Shown here one piece after another: positions 55,494 through 64,000 of a stretch of 64,000 nucleotides of DNA. Positions within the stretch are counted from its first letter, which is position 1. Every line of letters starts with the position of its first letter. A model generated the notes under the pieces. It saw nothing but the letters and a program-made list of their open reading frames with translations, had not been told where the DNA came from and did not search any database. The translations under genes were made by a program, and so were the position numbers. Location of the stretch: contig JAAKBF010000024.1 of assembly GCA_012656075.1 (NCBI GenBank), positions 1-64,000 on the forward strand. Reading direction: 5' to 3'. Origin of the DNA: Phytophthora hibernalis. Taxonomy: Eukaryota; Oomycota; Peronosporomycetes; Peronosporales; Peronosporaceae.

Positions 55494-58400
55494 ATGGCGG
55501 GAGGACGAGGTAAGCAGAAGGGAGGCGCGGAGACGGCGGACAAGCGACACGTTTGTCCCCCGAGCGCAAGGACTGCCCGCAGAAGAGCACACGGACTTGG
55601 ACACGATTGTCCGAGAACGACGTGCCCGACTGAAGGCAGAACGGGAAGCGAAGGTGGCTGTAGCTGAAGAAATGTCGGTTGCTGAGAAGCTGCGGACGAC
55701 TTGGCGTCGACCGAAGAAGCTGGAAATGGCGACCTGCGTTCAGAGGTCAAGCCTGAACGCATCCGGAAGAACAGGCTCAAGCGATGGAGTCTGCACAGGC
55801 GTCTGTGGGAGGCGCCGATGAGGTTGAGACCCCGGCTGAAGATCTACTTTCGGACACTCTGCTGCCGGTTGAAGAATAGAAGGAGTACGCTGAGGAGGTG
55901 CAGGTCAAGGAGGATCCGCAAATTGTTGAGAGAGTGGCGTTTGAGGACGCGAATGTGTCTTCACGCATGATGGCTTCATCGCATGAACCCTCGCCGCAGA
56001 GTCCAGTGTCGGTGCCTGAGACAGCACCTATCAGTACCCTGAACGAAGAATCCGCGCACCTGGAGCTGAACGCAGAAATGTGCTCAAGCTCGAATGTGGA
56101 GATGAGTTCAGACTTGGTTGCAAGAACACCAGACTCTTCGCGGGGCGAGGCGACGGCGAAGGAATTCATTGCTCGACAAGTTCATCGTTGGGAGCAGGTG
56201 CGATCAGGACTGGTCGCCCCTCCGAACGTTGTGTATACCTGGCCGACACCAGCACTTGATTTTGCGGCGTAGTTGGAGACTGCGATGAGGACGTCTGACT
56301 ATCTGCGACACCGAATGGCTCTGCCAAACTTGGATGCTGCTTGGATTGTCGAGTTGAACCCTGAACGCAGAACATTTGAAATCGCTGAGGACCTGACCGC
56401 AGTCACGGTCCCTAACTCCACGCGAATGTGCTGCCTCGTACAAACTCTTCTCTTCGAGGCTGGATTTGAATTCATCAATGTGGTTCCAGATTGGTATCGC
56501 ACACAAGCTTCTCAGATCGAGCCAGGATATGTATGTTCAGTGGTTGAAGAAGTTCAACAACTTGTTACGATTGAGCTTCTCGAGTGGAAACAGTTGACTG
56601 TCGGTCTGCCGTTCAAGATAATCCCGAACGCAGACGTGCTCAACCCCACCGAAGTCCTGAACGCAGTGAAACATGAGCCAGTTTTAAGACTGAACGACGA
56701 TGGTGAAAGCGAAGATCGATTGATGTCAGCTACGAAGTGGAGCTACTCGGAAACTCGTTTGCTTCACTCTGTAGACTTGCAGGTATCACAGTGCTCAGGA
56801 GTCCGCGAGGACCGCCTGACGCGAAGCGTCCTCAACGCAGACCGCCTCGTCCGCTGAGCATCTCGACTCCTTCTGATCACTCTCTGCGTCCAGCAGGCGA
56901 TGTTGGCTCAAACGCAGAAGATCAAGTCATGAGCATCCGGAGTGTGGGGAGCCTGAACGCATCAAGTGGAATCTCCGATTCCATTCCAAGCGTAATCGGC
57001 CCTTCGGGGATCTCAAGCGGAACAGCATATGACACGTCATCTGGAGCTCAGACATCCAGGAACAGTTCGTCCAGTTCGTCGATGATGTCTCTGGGGCATC
57101 CTGCTTCAGCGCACATGCCTCAATCAGGAGCTGTCCCTGTGATGATGGCGATTCAAGCTGAAGGAAACATGGGCGTAGGTCTTGACGGCGGAGCATTCGT
57201 GACGCGTACGGTGATCCCAGCGCGACCAATTGACCAAGACGACGTCGACATGGCTGATTCGGAGACCGTTGACATTCAGTTGAAACCACATCTCGCCGAC
57301 AATCGTCCAGAGCGCGACGTGCGGTCAAGCATGAAACCTCACATCCATTGCCTAGTGAGTCGAGCCTGAGTGGAGGAGCTCCTGGACACTCAACGCGGAC
57401 ACGATCAAGTCGCACGAGTCGGTCGCGACGTTCAAGCTCACACTCTTCGGCTTCGTCTGGGGCGGCACAAATAGCTCTGAACGTGATGCCCCAGCACCAA
57501 GAAGCAGTCGCTCAGCTCAAGGAACAGCAGGAAGCGTTTCAAGAGCGACAACATAAAGCCCAGCTTGAGATGCAGCGAAACATGGACCGACAACTTCAAG
57601 GAGCAGCGTTTGAGATTAAACGAGCGAACAGCTCGTGCCGAAGAAGCGAGACAGCAAGCTGAACGAGCCTTGCTGCGAATTGAGGAAGCCCGAGTTGAAG
57701 CTGAACGTCGCGCACAGGCTAGCGGAGAAGTCCTGGCTCATTCCACGTCCAACATTGGGATGGCTGCGGTCAGACCTTCGGAGGATCTGGAAGGTCGTTT
57801 GAGGAAGTCATTCGCCTTGAGCGGGAACGCCTGCAGACCGAAGCTGATGAACGGCTTCAGCGGGAACGTGAATGTCCAGCAGAACTGGGAGCAGACCTGG
57901 CAACAGCGTCTTGCCGAAGTAGACGCCGAGCGCGTACGTTGACGCAGCGCGAGCAAGCAGAGGCGAAGAGACTGAGAGAAGCCTGAACGCTCGCTTGGAA
58001 CATGTTCAACAGGCCATCGAAAGACTAAGTGTGAAACGAGAACATGAGCGGAGGCCGCCACTAATCGCCAGAAGTTCCTGGCTGATCAGAACCGCGACCT
58101 CCGCCTTGTCCTCTCCCAGATCAAGGCTGGCCGTGTGACACCCTGAATTGGCAACTTCAATCAAGGGGGAAAAGTCGGTTGACCCTCATTCGGCAACCAA
58201 GAATCCAGTGGACAGTGGCGCAATCAATGATGGCGTGTTACCAAGTACCGGTTATATACTGAAGAACACGACCGAAGTCGGTGTAGCCCAGATGCGTGCA
58301 ACTTTGAGTTCACATCCGGTGAAGCAGGAAGCTGCACGAGAGCGAGTCTCCAAAGGGACGAAAGTTTCGACGAGCACAACACTTCTGCTTCAAAGCTTGA

Positions 58401-59860
58401 AAGCGCGAATAAAGAGTTGAAACCTTCTGAGTCCAAGAAAACCAAGAAATATGCGATCAAGACAAATGCGACCAAGAAGTCCGTTTCCAAGAAATCTCCA
58501 CTGAAGGAGAAAGAAGGTACAGATCCGCCTTCCTCGGACCCAGATGGATCCGATTCAGACTCGTCTGATTCAGGAGATGACGACTCAAGTTCAAGCGATT
58601 CCGACAACAGCTCAAGCGATGATGCGGGTTTGGGCCTCACCACCACGTCGTCCACCGACAAAGATGGCAAGACAATCTGGACGTACCGACCGTATATTAT
58701 ATTAATTATAATGCGGTCGAGAAGTTCGATGAGGATGGTCTGTGGAGGATCGAGTCTGGTTGGTGGGAACGTTTCATCGACATGGCGGCTCAAGGTTCCT
58801 GCCGGACAAGATGAAGATCCGACAGCTCCGAGGACGTATGTCTTCGGCGCTCAGGGAATTGGTAGCTGCTCAAGTCTGTCCGTCATGACGGGAAGAAGCT
58901 GACTCACCGATTCAAGGCTCTGTATTGCCGTACAACTGGTTCCTACTCTGAGCGCTATTACACTATGAAGATGCGCTCAGGAGAATCTCCGTTGAAGTTC
59001 TTCTATAGGCTGAACGCAGCTGCGGTCAAGGCTGAGGTCAAAATCAGAAGACTGCGAAAGATCGTGAACGACATGTTCGTCGTTTCATTGAGAAGCTAAG
59101 GAACACCCAGCTGAAGACTGCACTCCAAGGACAGCGTTTCAAGAGTATCAGTGAAGTGGAACATGCGCTCAGACGAAATGAAGATATCTGGCGAGAAGAA
59201 GGATACGACACTCCACCGGCTATACTGCACTATCACAACAGCAATGCACAATCATCTCCGTACAAGTCTCAAAAGCTTGGACACGTATGTCGCTCAGATC
59301 GAGCCGGAATCAGAGTCCGAAATGACTCGCCTCGTTCAGTTTCAGGAACCTGAAGCTGAAGCTGCAGCCCCCGCTGTACAAGTCGCACTTGCCAAGGGAC
59401 GCGAGTCTCAGTTGAGCGAGCCAGCTAAGCCTGAAACACAGTCCGCATTCAGCATGGAAGATGTGACAAATGTTGTCTACCGTGCAATGGAAGCGGGAGG
59501 ATGGAGACCTGCGTATAACCAATAGAACATGCGTTCGGATTACGTGCGTTCTGGATTTTCTTCACCATTCCCACCGTGTGAAGGCTGCGGAAAGACCAGC
59601 CATACCAAGGAATACTGCTGGGCTAACATAATCTGCGACAACTGTCATGAAGTTGGTCACCCGGCCGAGAACTGCAGATTGACGGCGTGCTCAGACTGTG
59701 GTCAGACCCATCGAGGAATATTGTGCGAAGACTGGAAGGCGTTTCAAGCTGTGAAGAATCATATCCGTCAAGATACGCTCATAGATTTGCCCGATCAAGT
59801 TCAAGATCAACTTCGAAGTGGTGCAGCCACTTCTGGGAAGAAATCGTTAAACCTCTAAGC
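55494..59860 (+). pseudogene. Gag of element E, with three CCHC knuckles
   Basis: Start MAGGRGKQKGGAETADK. Basic coiled coil near 55.6 kb (ERRARLKAEREAKVAVAEE). A 150-residue acidic domain follows (55898-56270), then a folded-looking region WIVELNPERRTFEIAEDLT to FEFINVVPDWYR. Next is a Ser-rich linker, then a long Glu/Gln/Arg coiled coil at 57.48-57.98 kb (QEAVAQLKEQQEAFQERQHK). An acidic Ser/Asp block at 58.5-58.63 kb is followed by core gag near 58.98 kb (SGESPLKFFYRLNAAAVKAE). Three knuckles close it: CEGCGKTSHTKEYC, CDNCHEVGHPAENC and CSDCGQTHRGILC. At over 1,400 codons it is unusually long for a gypsy gag. Several frame breaks. Confidence 0.75.
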
Positions 59861-60025
59861 CCGCTGGATGGGGATCCAGTACGTGTCGGGCTCAAGAAAA
59901 CTCCAGATGTGTGTGTATTTGCATATGTTGGCTCAAAGCTGAGAAAATCCAAGATCAAGAAAATCAACACTGCATGACTACGTTTCAAGATTCGACTTTC
60001 AATCCTGACAATATGCGTTCGGAAA

Positions 60026-60490
60026 ATGTGCGCGCAGACAATGTGCGCTCAGGTGGAAGTTCCTGTGGAATACCAGTTGAGGCCTGGCGAACGCTTTGGA
60101 TGGTGGGAGAATCATGAACCTGAAGATACGCATGAGATTGCAACGGTCCATGGGGTGGTGAATGATTGTCGGACCGGTATCCTCCTAGACACTGGAGCGT
60201 CCGTGAGTATGTTGACCTTTGACTTTGCACGTAAGCTCAAGCTCAAACGCTGGACGCACAAACAGATGAAAGTCTTAGGCCTGGTAGGAGTTCCGACTCA
60301 TGCCCACACTAAGGACAAGATCACTCTTGGTCCCAGATTGGAGTATGTTTTTAGACTTTGGGTGGCCAACATTGGAGAAGGTGTGGATGTACTGCTGGGT
60401 ATGAACTTCATGTTCAGCGCTGGTGTACGACTCTCAATCCGGGAAGGTTTGTTACAACTCACAAATGAGGAAAGTCTTGATGTATGGTAA
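60026..60490 (+). CDS. Aspartic protease of element E
   Basis: 155 open codons. The active-site motif is GILLDTGASVSMLTFDFARK, with the second signature VDVLLGMNFMFSAGVRL near the end, the standard layout of a retropepsin half-dimer. It would cleave the Gag-Pol precursor. Upstream MCAQTMCAQVEVPVEYQLRP contains element-typical repeated words. The true protein would be part of a polyprotein; the boundary with the next domain is a frame change at 60487. Confidence 0.8.
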   Translation: MCAQTMCAQVEVPVEYQLRPGERFGWWENHEPEDTHEIATVHGVVNDCRTGILLDTGASVSMLTFDFARKLKLKRWTHKQMKVLGLVGVPTHAHTKDKITLGPRLEYVFRLWVANIGEGVDVLLGMNFMFSAGVRLSIREGLLQLTNEESLDVW

Positions 60491-60911
60491 TTCTCCCAAG
60501 GACTACGTTAATGTCGATTTACCGGTGTGTATGAAGCAGAATTTGTATCTGCGTCCAGGCGAATGCGCGGTGGTTCATGTGGACTATGGTCGGCTGAACT
60601 CTCAGCGAGAAGTTGTTTGGGCTGGACGCGGAGATCGTTGGGTGACCCAAGTCATTTTTGCGGCGAGGTCGTGGATTACTGCAGTCAAGGTTGTGAATAT
60701 CTCGAACAAGATGCTATGGATTGACAGCAGTACTGCGATCGCCAGAGTGGTTGAACACGGGTGCTTCCAGCGATCAGGACGGTTTGTGCGGCATCAAGAA
60801 TGGAAGCAGTTGATTTACGAGAATACTGTGTCCGCTCAAGATCAGATGCCTCGCTTGACGCCTGGAACAAATGGTGTCTGGTCAAAATTCTTCGAGCGTT
60901 CAAGCACCTGA
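60487..60911 (+). CDS. Conserved domain of unknown function between protease and RT
   Basis: About 140 codons: VNVDLPVCMKQNLYLRPGEC, VVWAGRGDRWVTQVIFAARS, AVKVVNISNKMLWIDSSTAI, and EHGCFQRSGRFVRHQEWKQL. Predominantly beta-strand-like alternation of hydrophobic residues. From memory, similar text recurs at this place in other oomycete gypsy elements, but I know no named family. Followed by a linker frame (61157-61558) with LDLEPPFYIREGCEMMAQLR. Confidence 0.6.
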
Positions 60912-61559
60912 GTATCCATGGCCGTCTAAAATTGAATGCAACCAGCTTCGGGACTGCCAAAGTGAAAATGATCCGAGTGAATCCGAAGCCGAAGCATCTC
61001 CGAGTCACGTTCGCGGAAGTTGAAATCAAGGAAGAAAGCTTGACCGCCTCTGAACCTAAGACAAGGGACGTCGGAATTCAGACTGTATCAGTTTTGGAAA
61101 AAGTATGCGTTCAAGGCCTTGACATTCGCGGTCGATAATCGAGTGAATCTACACCTGTGCTTGAAACAACTGAGGGCATTGAAGAACCTCTACTCCCTGA
61201 ACGTATGTCTCCCAGAAATATCGTTCAGGCCGAATGTCTGAGCACAGATGATCTTGAAGAGGAAGGTTTCTCGACTCAAGGTTTCGCAAGCACACCTGTG
61301 CGGAAGCTGGAAAAAGAATATGCAAGGTGCATGCGTGTGTCAGCTGAGGAGTTGGACCTAGAACCACCATTCTACATCCGAGAAGGCTGTGAGATGATGG
61401 CTCAGTTACGCGAACGTCTGATCATGCTACGTGAAGTTCAGGATTTAAGCCCTGAGTGTAAATTTGAGGATGCGGATGTTGGTGTTTCAGGGGTCAAAAT
61501 TCCAGAAATGAATGAGAAAATGAGGAAGATCCTGAAATACCATCGGAAGATTTTCTAAT

Positions 61560-62950
61560 GCGGCTCCAGCCCCGCACGCGGTGTCGTGGGCGATTTGGAA
61601 GTTGGAGATGGGCGTCCAGTGTCTCAGCGTGCAAGACAAGTTGCCCCGCATTTATCAGTCAAGGGTTATGAGTTGCTCAAGAAGCTCCTCGAAACGGGTT
61701 TGATTGAGCACTCTGAATCGGCATGATCGTAATCGTTCTCAAGGAAAGTAGAGTGGATATCAGGATGTGTATTGATTTCGACTGGTGAATGCATTTATCA
61801 AGCTATCACGCTATACCTTGCCCCTGATCGATAATTTGCTGATCGTCTTCGAGTCCGTATCGACATGTCAAGTGGTTTCTGGGCGGTGCTCATGACTGAG
61901 CGTGCAAAGCTGATTTCAGCATTTATTGGTCCGTTCGGATATTTTCAGTGGATACGGATGCCGTTCGGTCTCACGAACGCGCCCCTTGTATATCAAACAG
62001 TGATAAACAATTGTCTGTGGGGATTTGTGCGCTTGCCACCCGAAGAAGAAGCTTTGGTTGATCGAGACGTCTTAGAGTTCCTGGATCTGAATGCTTCAGA
62101 CTCTAAACGCAGCGAAGTTCAGGATCCTGAACGCACATCTGCCGACGACCTTGAACGCAGCGAAGTTGATCTCTCGATTTTAACCGAGCAAATGACGGTG
62201 TTCAAGCGTAACATACCAACCCCTCCTCAGATGGGACCTGTGCTTGGACGCAGTTCGTATATTGACGGCATCGCACATGGTGCTCCGACTTGGGACGACC
62301 TTTGCACGGACCTGAATGCCCTTTGTTCAGATTGTGTTACTGGAATATCTCCGTGAGCCTTCCGAAAAGTGAATTTGTCAAGCTGAGCATTCCGTATCTA
62401 TCCCATGAAATTAGCGCTGAGGGTGTTCGAGCTATGCCCAAGATTGCGAAGTCCGTTCAGGAGTTACTTTTTCCGTCTATGCTCAAGGGAGTTCAGTCTT
62501 TCTTGGGAAGTTTGAACTATTATCACAAGTTCATCGAGGATCTTCCCGTGGTCGCGGCAGTACTTTACGAGCTGAACGACGAACAAGTCCGTTCAGGTCG
62601 AGACCTTGAACGCGCCATGGAAGCGTTTGAGATCTTGAAACGGAAAATTGTGTCGACTCATATGTTGCGTCATCCTGACCGCATAAAGCCGTTTATATTT
62701 ATCCCTCATGCTAATGCGTGCGCGGCATGTGACGTCGTTGGTCAGATGTATGATGGTAAGATTCAACCTGTGCGGTTCACCGGACGAATATTGAACGAGC
62801 CCGAGATACGGCATCAACTTCCTGAAAAAAGTCTTAGCGATTCTCAGAGTCGTGCAGCAGTTCAGGCCACTGATATTTGGTACTGGATGTCCACTGAAGA
62901 TCTATACCCGGTACTCCGTTCTACGATGGTTATTGGGTTTAAACTCCACT
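61560..62950 (+). pseudogene. Reverse transcriptase and RNase H of element E
   Basis: RT fingers near 61.73 kb (IVIVLKESRVDIRMCIDF) carry frame breaks. The palm continues from 61865: GFWAVLMTERAKLISAFIGP, IRMPFGLTNAPLVYQTVINN. An insertion of Glu/Asp/Arg-rich repeats of the CTGAACGCA word follows, then the active site reads SYIDGIAHGAPTWDDL, where the second catalytic Asp of Y-x-D-D is Gly. The thumb SLPKSEFVKLSIPYLSHEIS and QSFLGSLNYYHKFIEDLPVV lead into RNase H (HMLRHPDRIKPFIFIPHANA, CDVVGQMYDGKIQPVRFTGR). RT inactive as read. Confidence 0.85.
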
Positions 62951-63119
62951 GAAGGAAGACACTTGAAATGGGGCTTGAAGTTGTCTCGATGGTCACTGGA
63001 AATACATAGGAGTTAAGCGAGATGACGATGGTCTGGCCCCAATCTTGAGTGCAGGCATTACACCCAGGGGGCATCTCGACGCGGTAGTCCAAGAGTTGAC
63101 ACCAGCCAAAGGACGTGTC

Positions 63120-64000
63120 AAGCAACAACCTGCGATCAGCATGGAAATGCTTGATGTCGACTACAAGGGTATTTTGTTGAGCTTCGATGGTGCGGCCAAG
63201 ACCTCTACTCGCCAAGGAAGTTATGGTGTGTCTTGTGGCAGCTGCCGGGATGGGAAGTCCTGGACGCACAAGGTTTCATTTTAGAAGATGTCACGGTGAA
63301 CGATGCAGAGTTTCACGGATTGATAAACGGTCTGAAACTGGCATTGACGCGTGGCGTTGAAGATCGGGTCGCAGGTGGCGATTCAAGGATCATAATTCAG
63401 CAGGCTCAAAGCCTGATAAATTGTAACACTCCAAACCTTCAACGCAGACTCGCGCTCAAGACAAAGTTCAGGTCCATTCATTTGGTACACGTCAAGCGCT
63501 TTTACAATCAAGCTGCTGATTACCTGACGTCTAAGACGTTGATGCTGGGCAAGTCTTGGCAACTTGAGGATGAGGATGAACGTTCACATTTGCAGTTGGT
63601 ATAGAAAATACCTGAGCAGATTATGAAGCCAGTAGGAATTCTTCCTGCAGATGACAATTTGCAGTCAGAGTCTGAATCCAGTCCCCTCCCACCTGCGGCC
63701 AAGGTGCTAGCAGCTTTCACGCGCGCTCAGGCTGCACGAGCTGAGGAAAGTGAGGTTATGGAACCATTACAGTATCATGCTGAACGTTGGCGCAGGATCA
63801 GGGCCCATCAGGATGGCGATATTTTCCTGAAACGGATAAAGAGCTATCTGAAGGGCGAACTGAATGACCTTTCGCGTTCAGAGATTAAGAAGATCGCTAA
63901 ATATGCGGACTATTACGTCCTGGATTCGCGAGAGATTTTGAATCGCCTGGCCGCAGAAACTAAGGGTCGCCCACGTGACAAAGAGCCTGAAACAAGGTTG
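63120..64000 (+). pseudogene. Second (archaeal-like) RNase H and integrase start of element E
   Basis: ILLSFDGAAKTSTRQGSYGV, then after a one-base shift VNDAEFHGLINGLKLALTRG, VAGGDSRIIIQQAQSLINC and HVKRFYNQAADYL: a complete Asp-Glu-Asp-Asp RNase H. A stop at 63602 is followed in the same frame by text open to the window end (EPLQYHAERWRRIRAHQDGD, IKKIAKYADYYVLDSREILN), the region just before the integrase HHCC finger. Confidence 0.75.

Larger units (their letters stand above)
54006..59019. repeat. Dispersed 10-mer CTGAACGCAG / CTGCGTTCAG
   Basis: Exact copies, both orientations, start at 54006, 54276, 54402, 54994, 55301, 55734, 56066, 56361, 56657 and 59010. Many near-copies occur (for example 54903, 55753, 56831, 56953, 60549, 62127, 62150). 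They fall in the LTR, leader and coding sequence alike, in more than one reading frame. Confidence 0.85.
54616..64000 (+). mobile_element. Long Ty3/gypsy element E, continuing beyond the window
   Basis: Putative LTR (54616-55397), PBS (55400-55419), gag (55494-59860), protease (60026-60490), a conserved linker domain (60487-60911), RT (about 61560-62350), RNase H (62338-62950), second RNase H (63120-63604) and the start of integrase (63605 to the edge). Frame breaks occur in gag and RT and the RT active site is mutated, so this copy is not autonomous as read. A dispersed 10-mer marks the whole 5' half. Confidence 0.85.

Overview
This window looks like oomycete nuclear DNA, most likely Phytophthora or a close relative. 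The evidence is compact genes with 50-87 nt GT-AG introns, GC-rich codon use, FYVE-GAF and TKL-kinase genes, short PQ-loop (half-SWEET) genes, and a heavy load of decayed Ty3/gypsy, Ty1/copia and LINE-like elements with coding sequence typical of Peronosporales. There is no bacterial or organelle signature, and I see no rRNA, tRNA or CRISPR array.

Layout. 1-10.3 kb is transposon wreckage: the 3' end of a gypsy element carrying an antisense spliced gene (1-2380), a LINE-like element with a CCHC gag and an OTU-protease-like stretch on the minus strand (2.4-5.7 kb), and a minus-strand gypsy LTR plus gag (6.4-10.3 kb). 10.5-26.1 kb is a gene island: an eEF1B-gamma remnant, STT3, a TKL kinase, a FYVE-GAF protein, an ATP-dependent DNA ligase, a membrane-anchored GH5 glucanase, a short-chain dehydrogenase and a SET protein. 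26.6-30.7 kb holds a copia element broken into two head-to-head halves and a gypsy fragment with an inverted junction. 31.4-35.0 kb is a second gene island: two tandem PQ-loop genes, a ZC3H15/DFRP1 orthologue, and a four-exon coiled-coil gene that is seen only after splicing. From 35.6 kb to the end almost everything is mobile-element sequence: a plus-strand gypsy (37.5-42.9 kb) fused tail-to-tail to a minus-strand one (42.9-46.1 kb), unidentified debris (46.1-50 kb), a decayed plus-strand pol (50.5-53.7 kb), and a long plus-strand gypsy (54.6 kb to beyond the window) that retains LTR, PBS, gag, protease, RT, RNase H, a second RNase H and the start of integrase.

Two patterns cut across the window. 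First, the gypsy families carry an additional archaeal-like RNase H after the normal one, and one family carries a coiled-coil/proline-rich gene on the opposite strand between integrase and the 3' LTR, with a small intron whose length differs between two copies. Second, nearly every recognisable multi-exon host gene contains one or two single-base frame breaks, several of them in short homopolymers. That points to residual assembly error rather than wholesale pseudogene formation, so frame breaks in the transposons should also be read with caution.

The host genes do not form a pathway. They are independent housekeeping or surface functions: ER N-glycosylation, DNA joining, beta-glucan hydrolysis, sugar transport, translation-factor stability and signalling.
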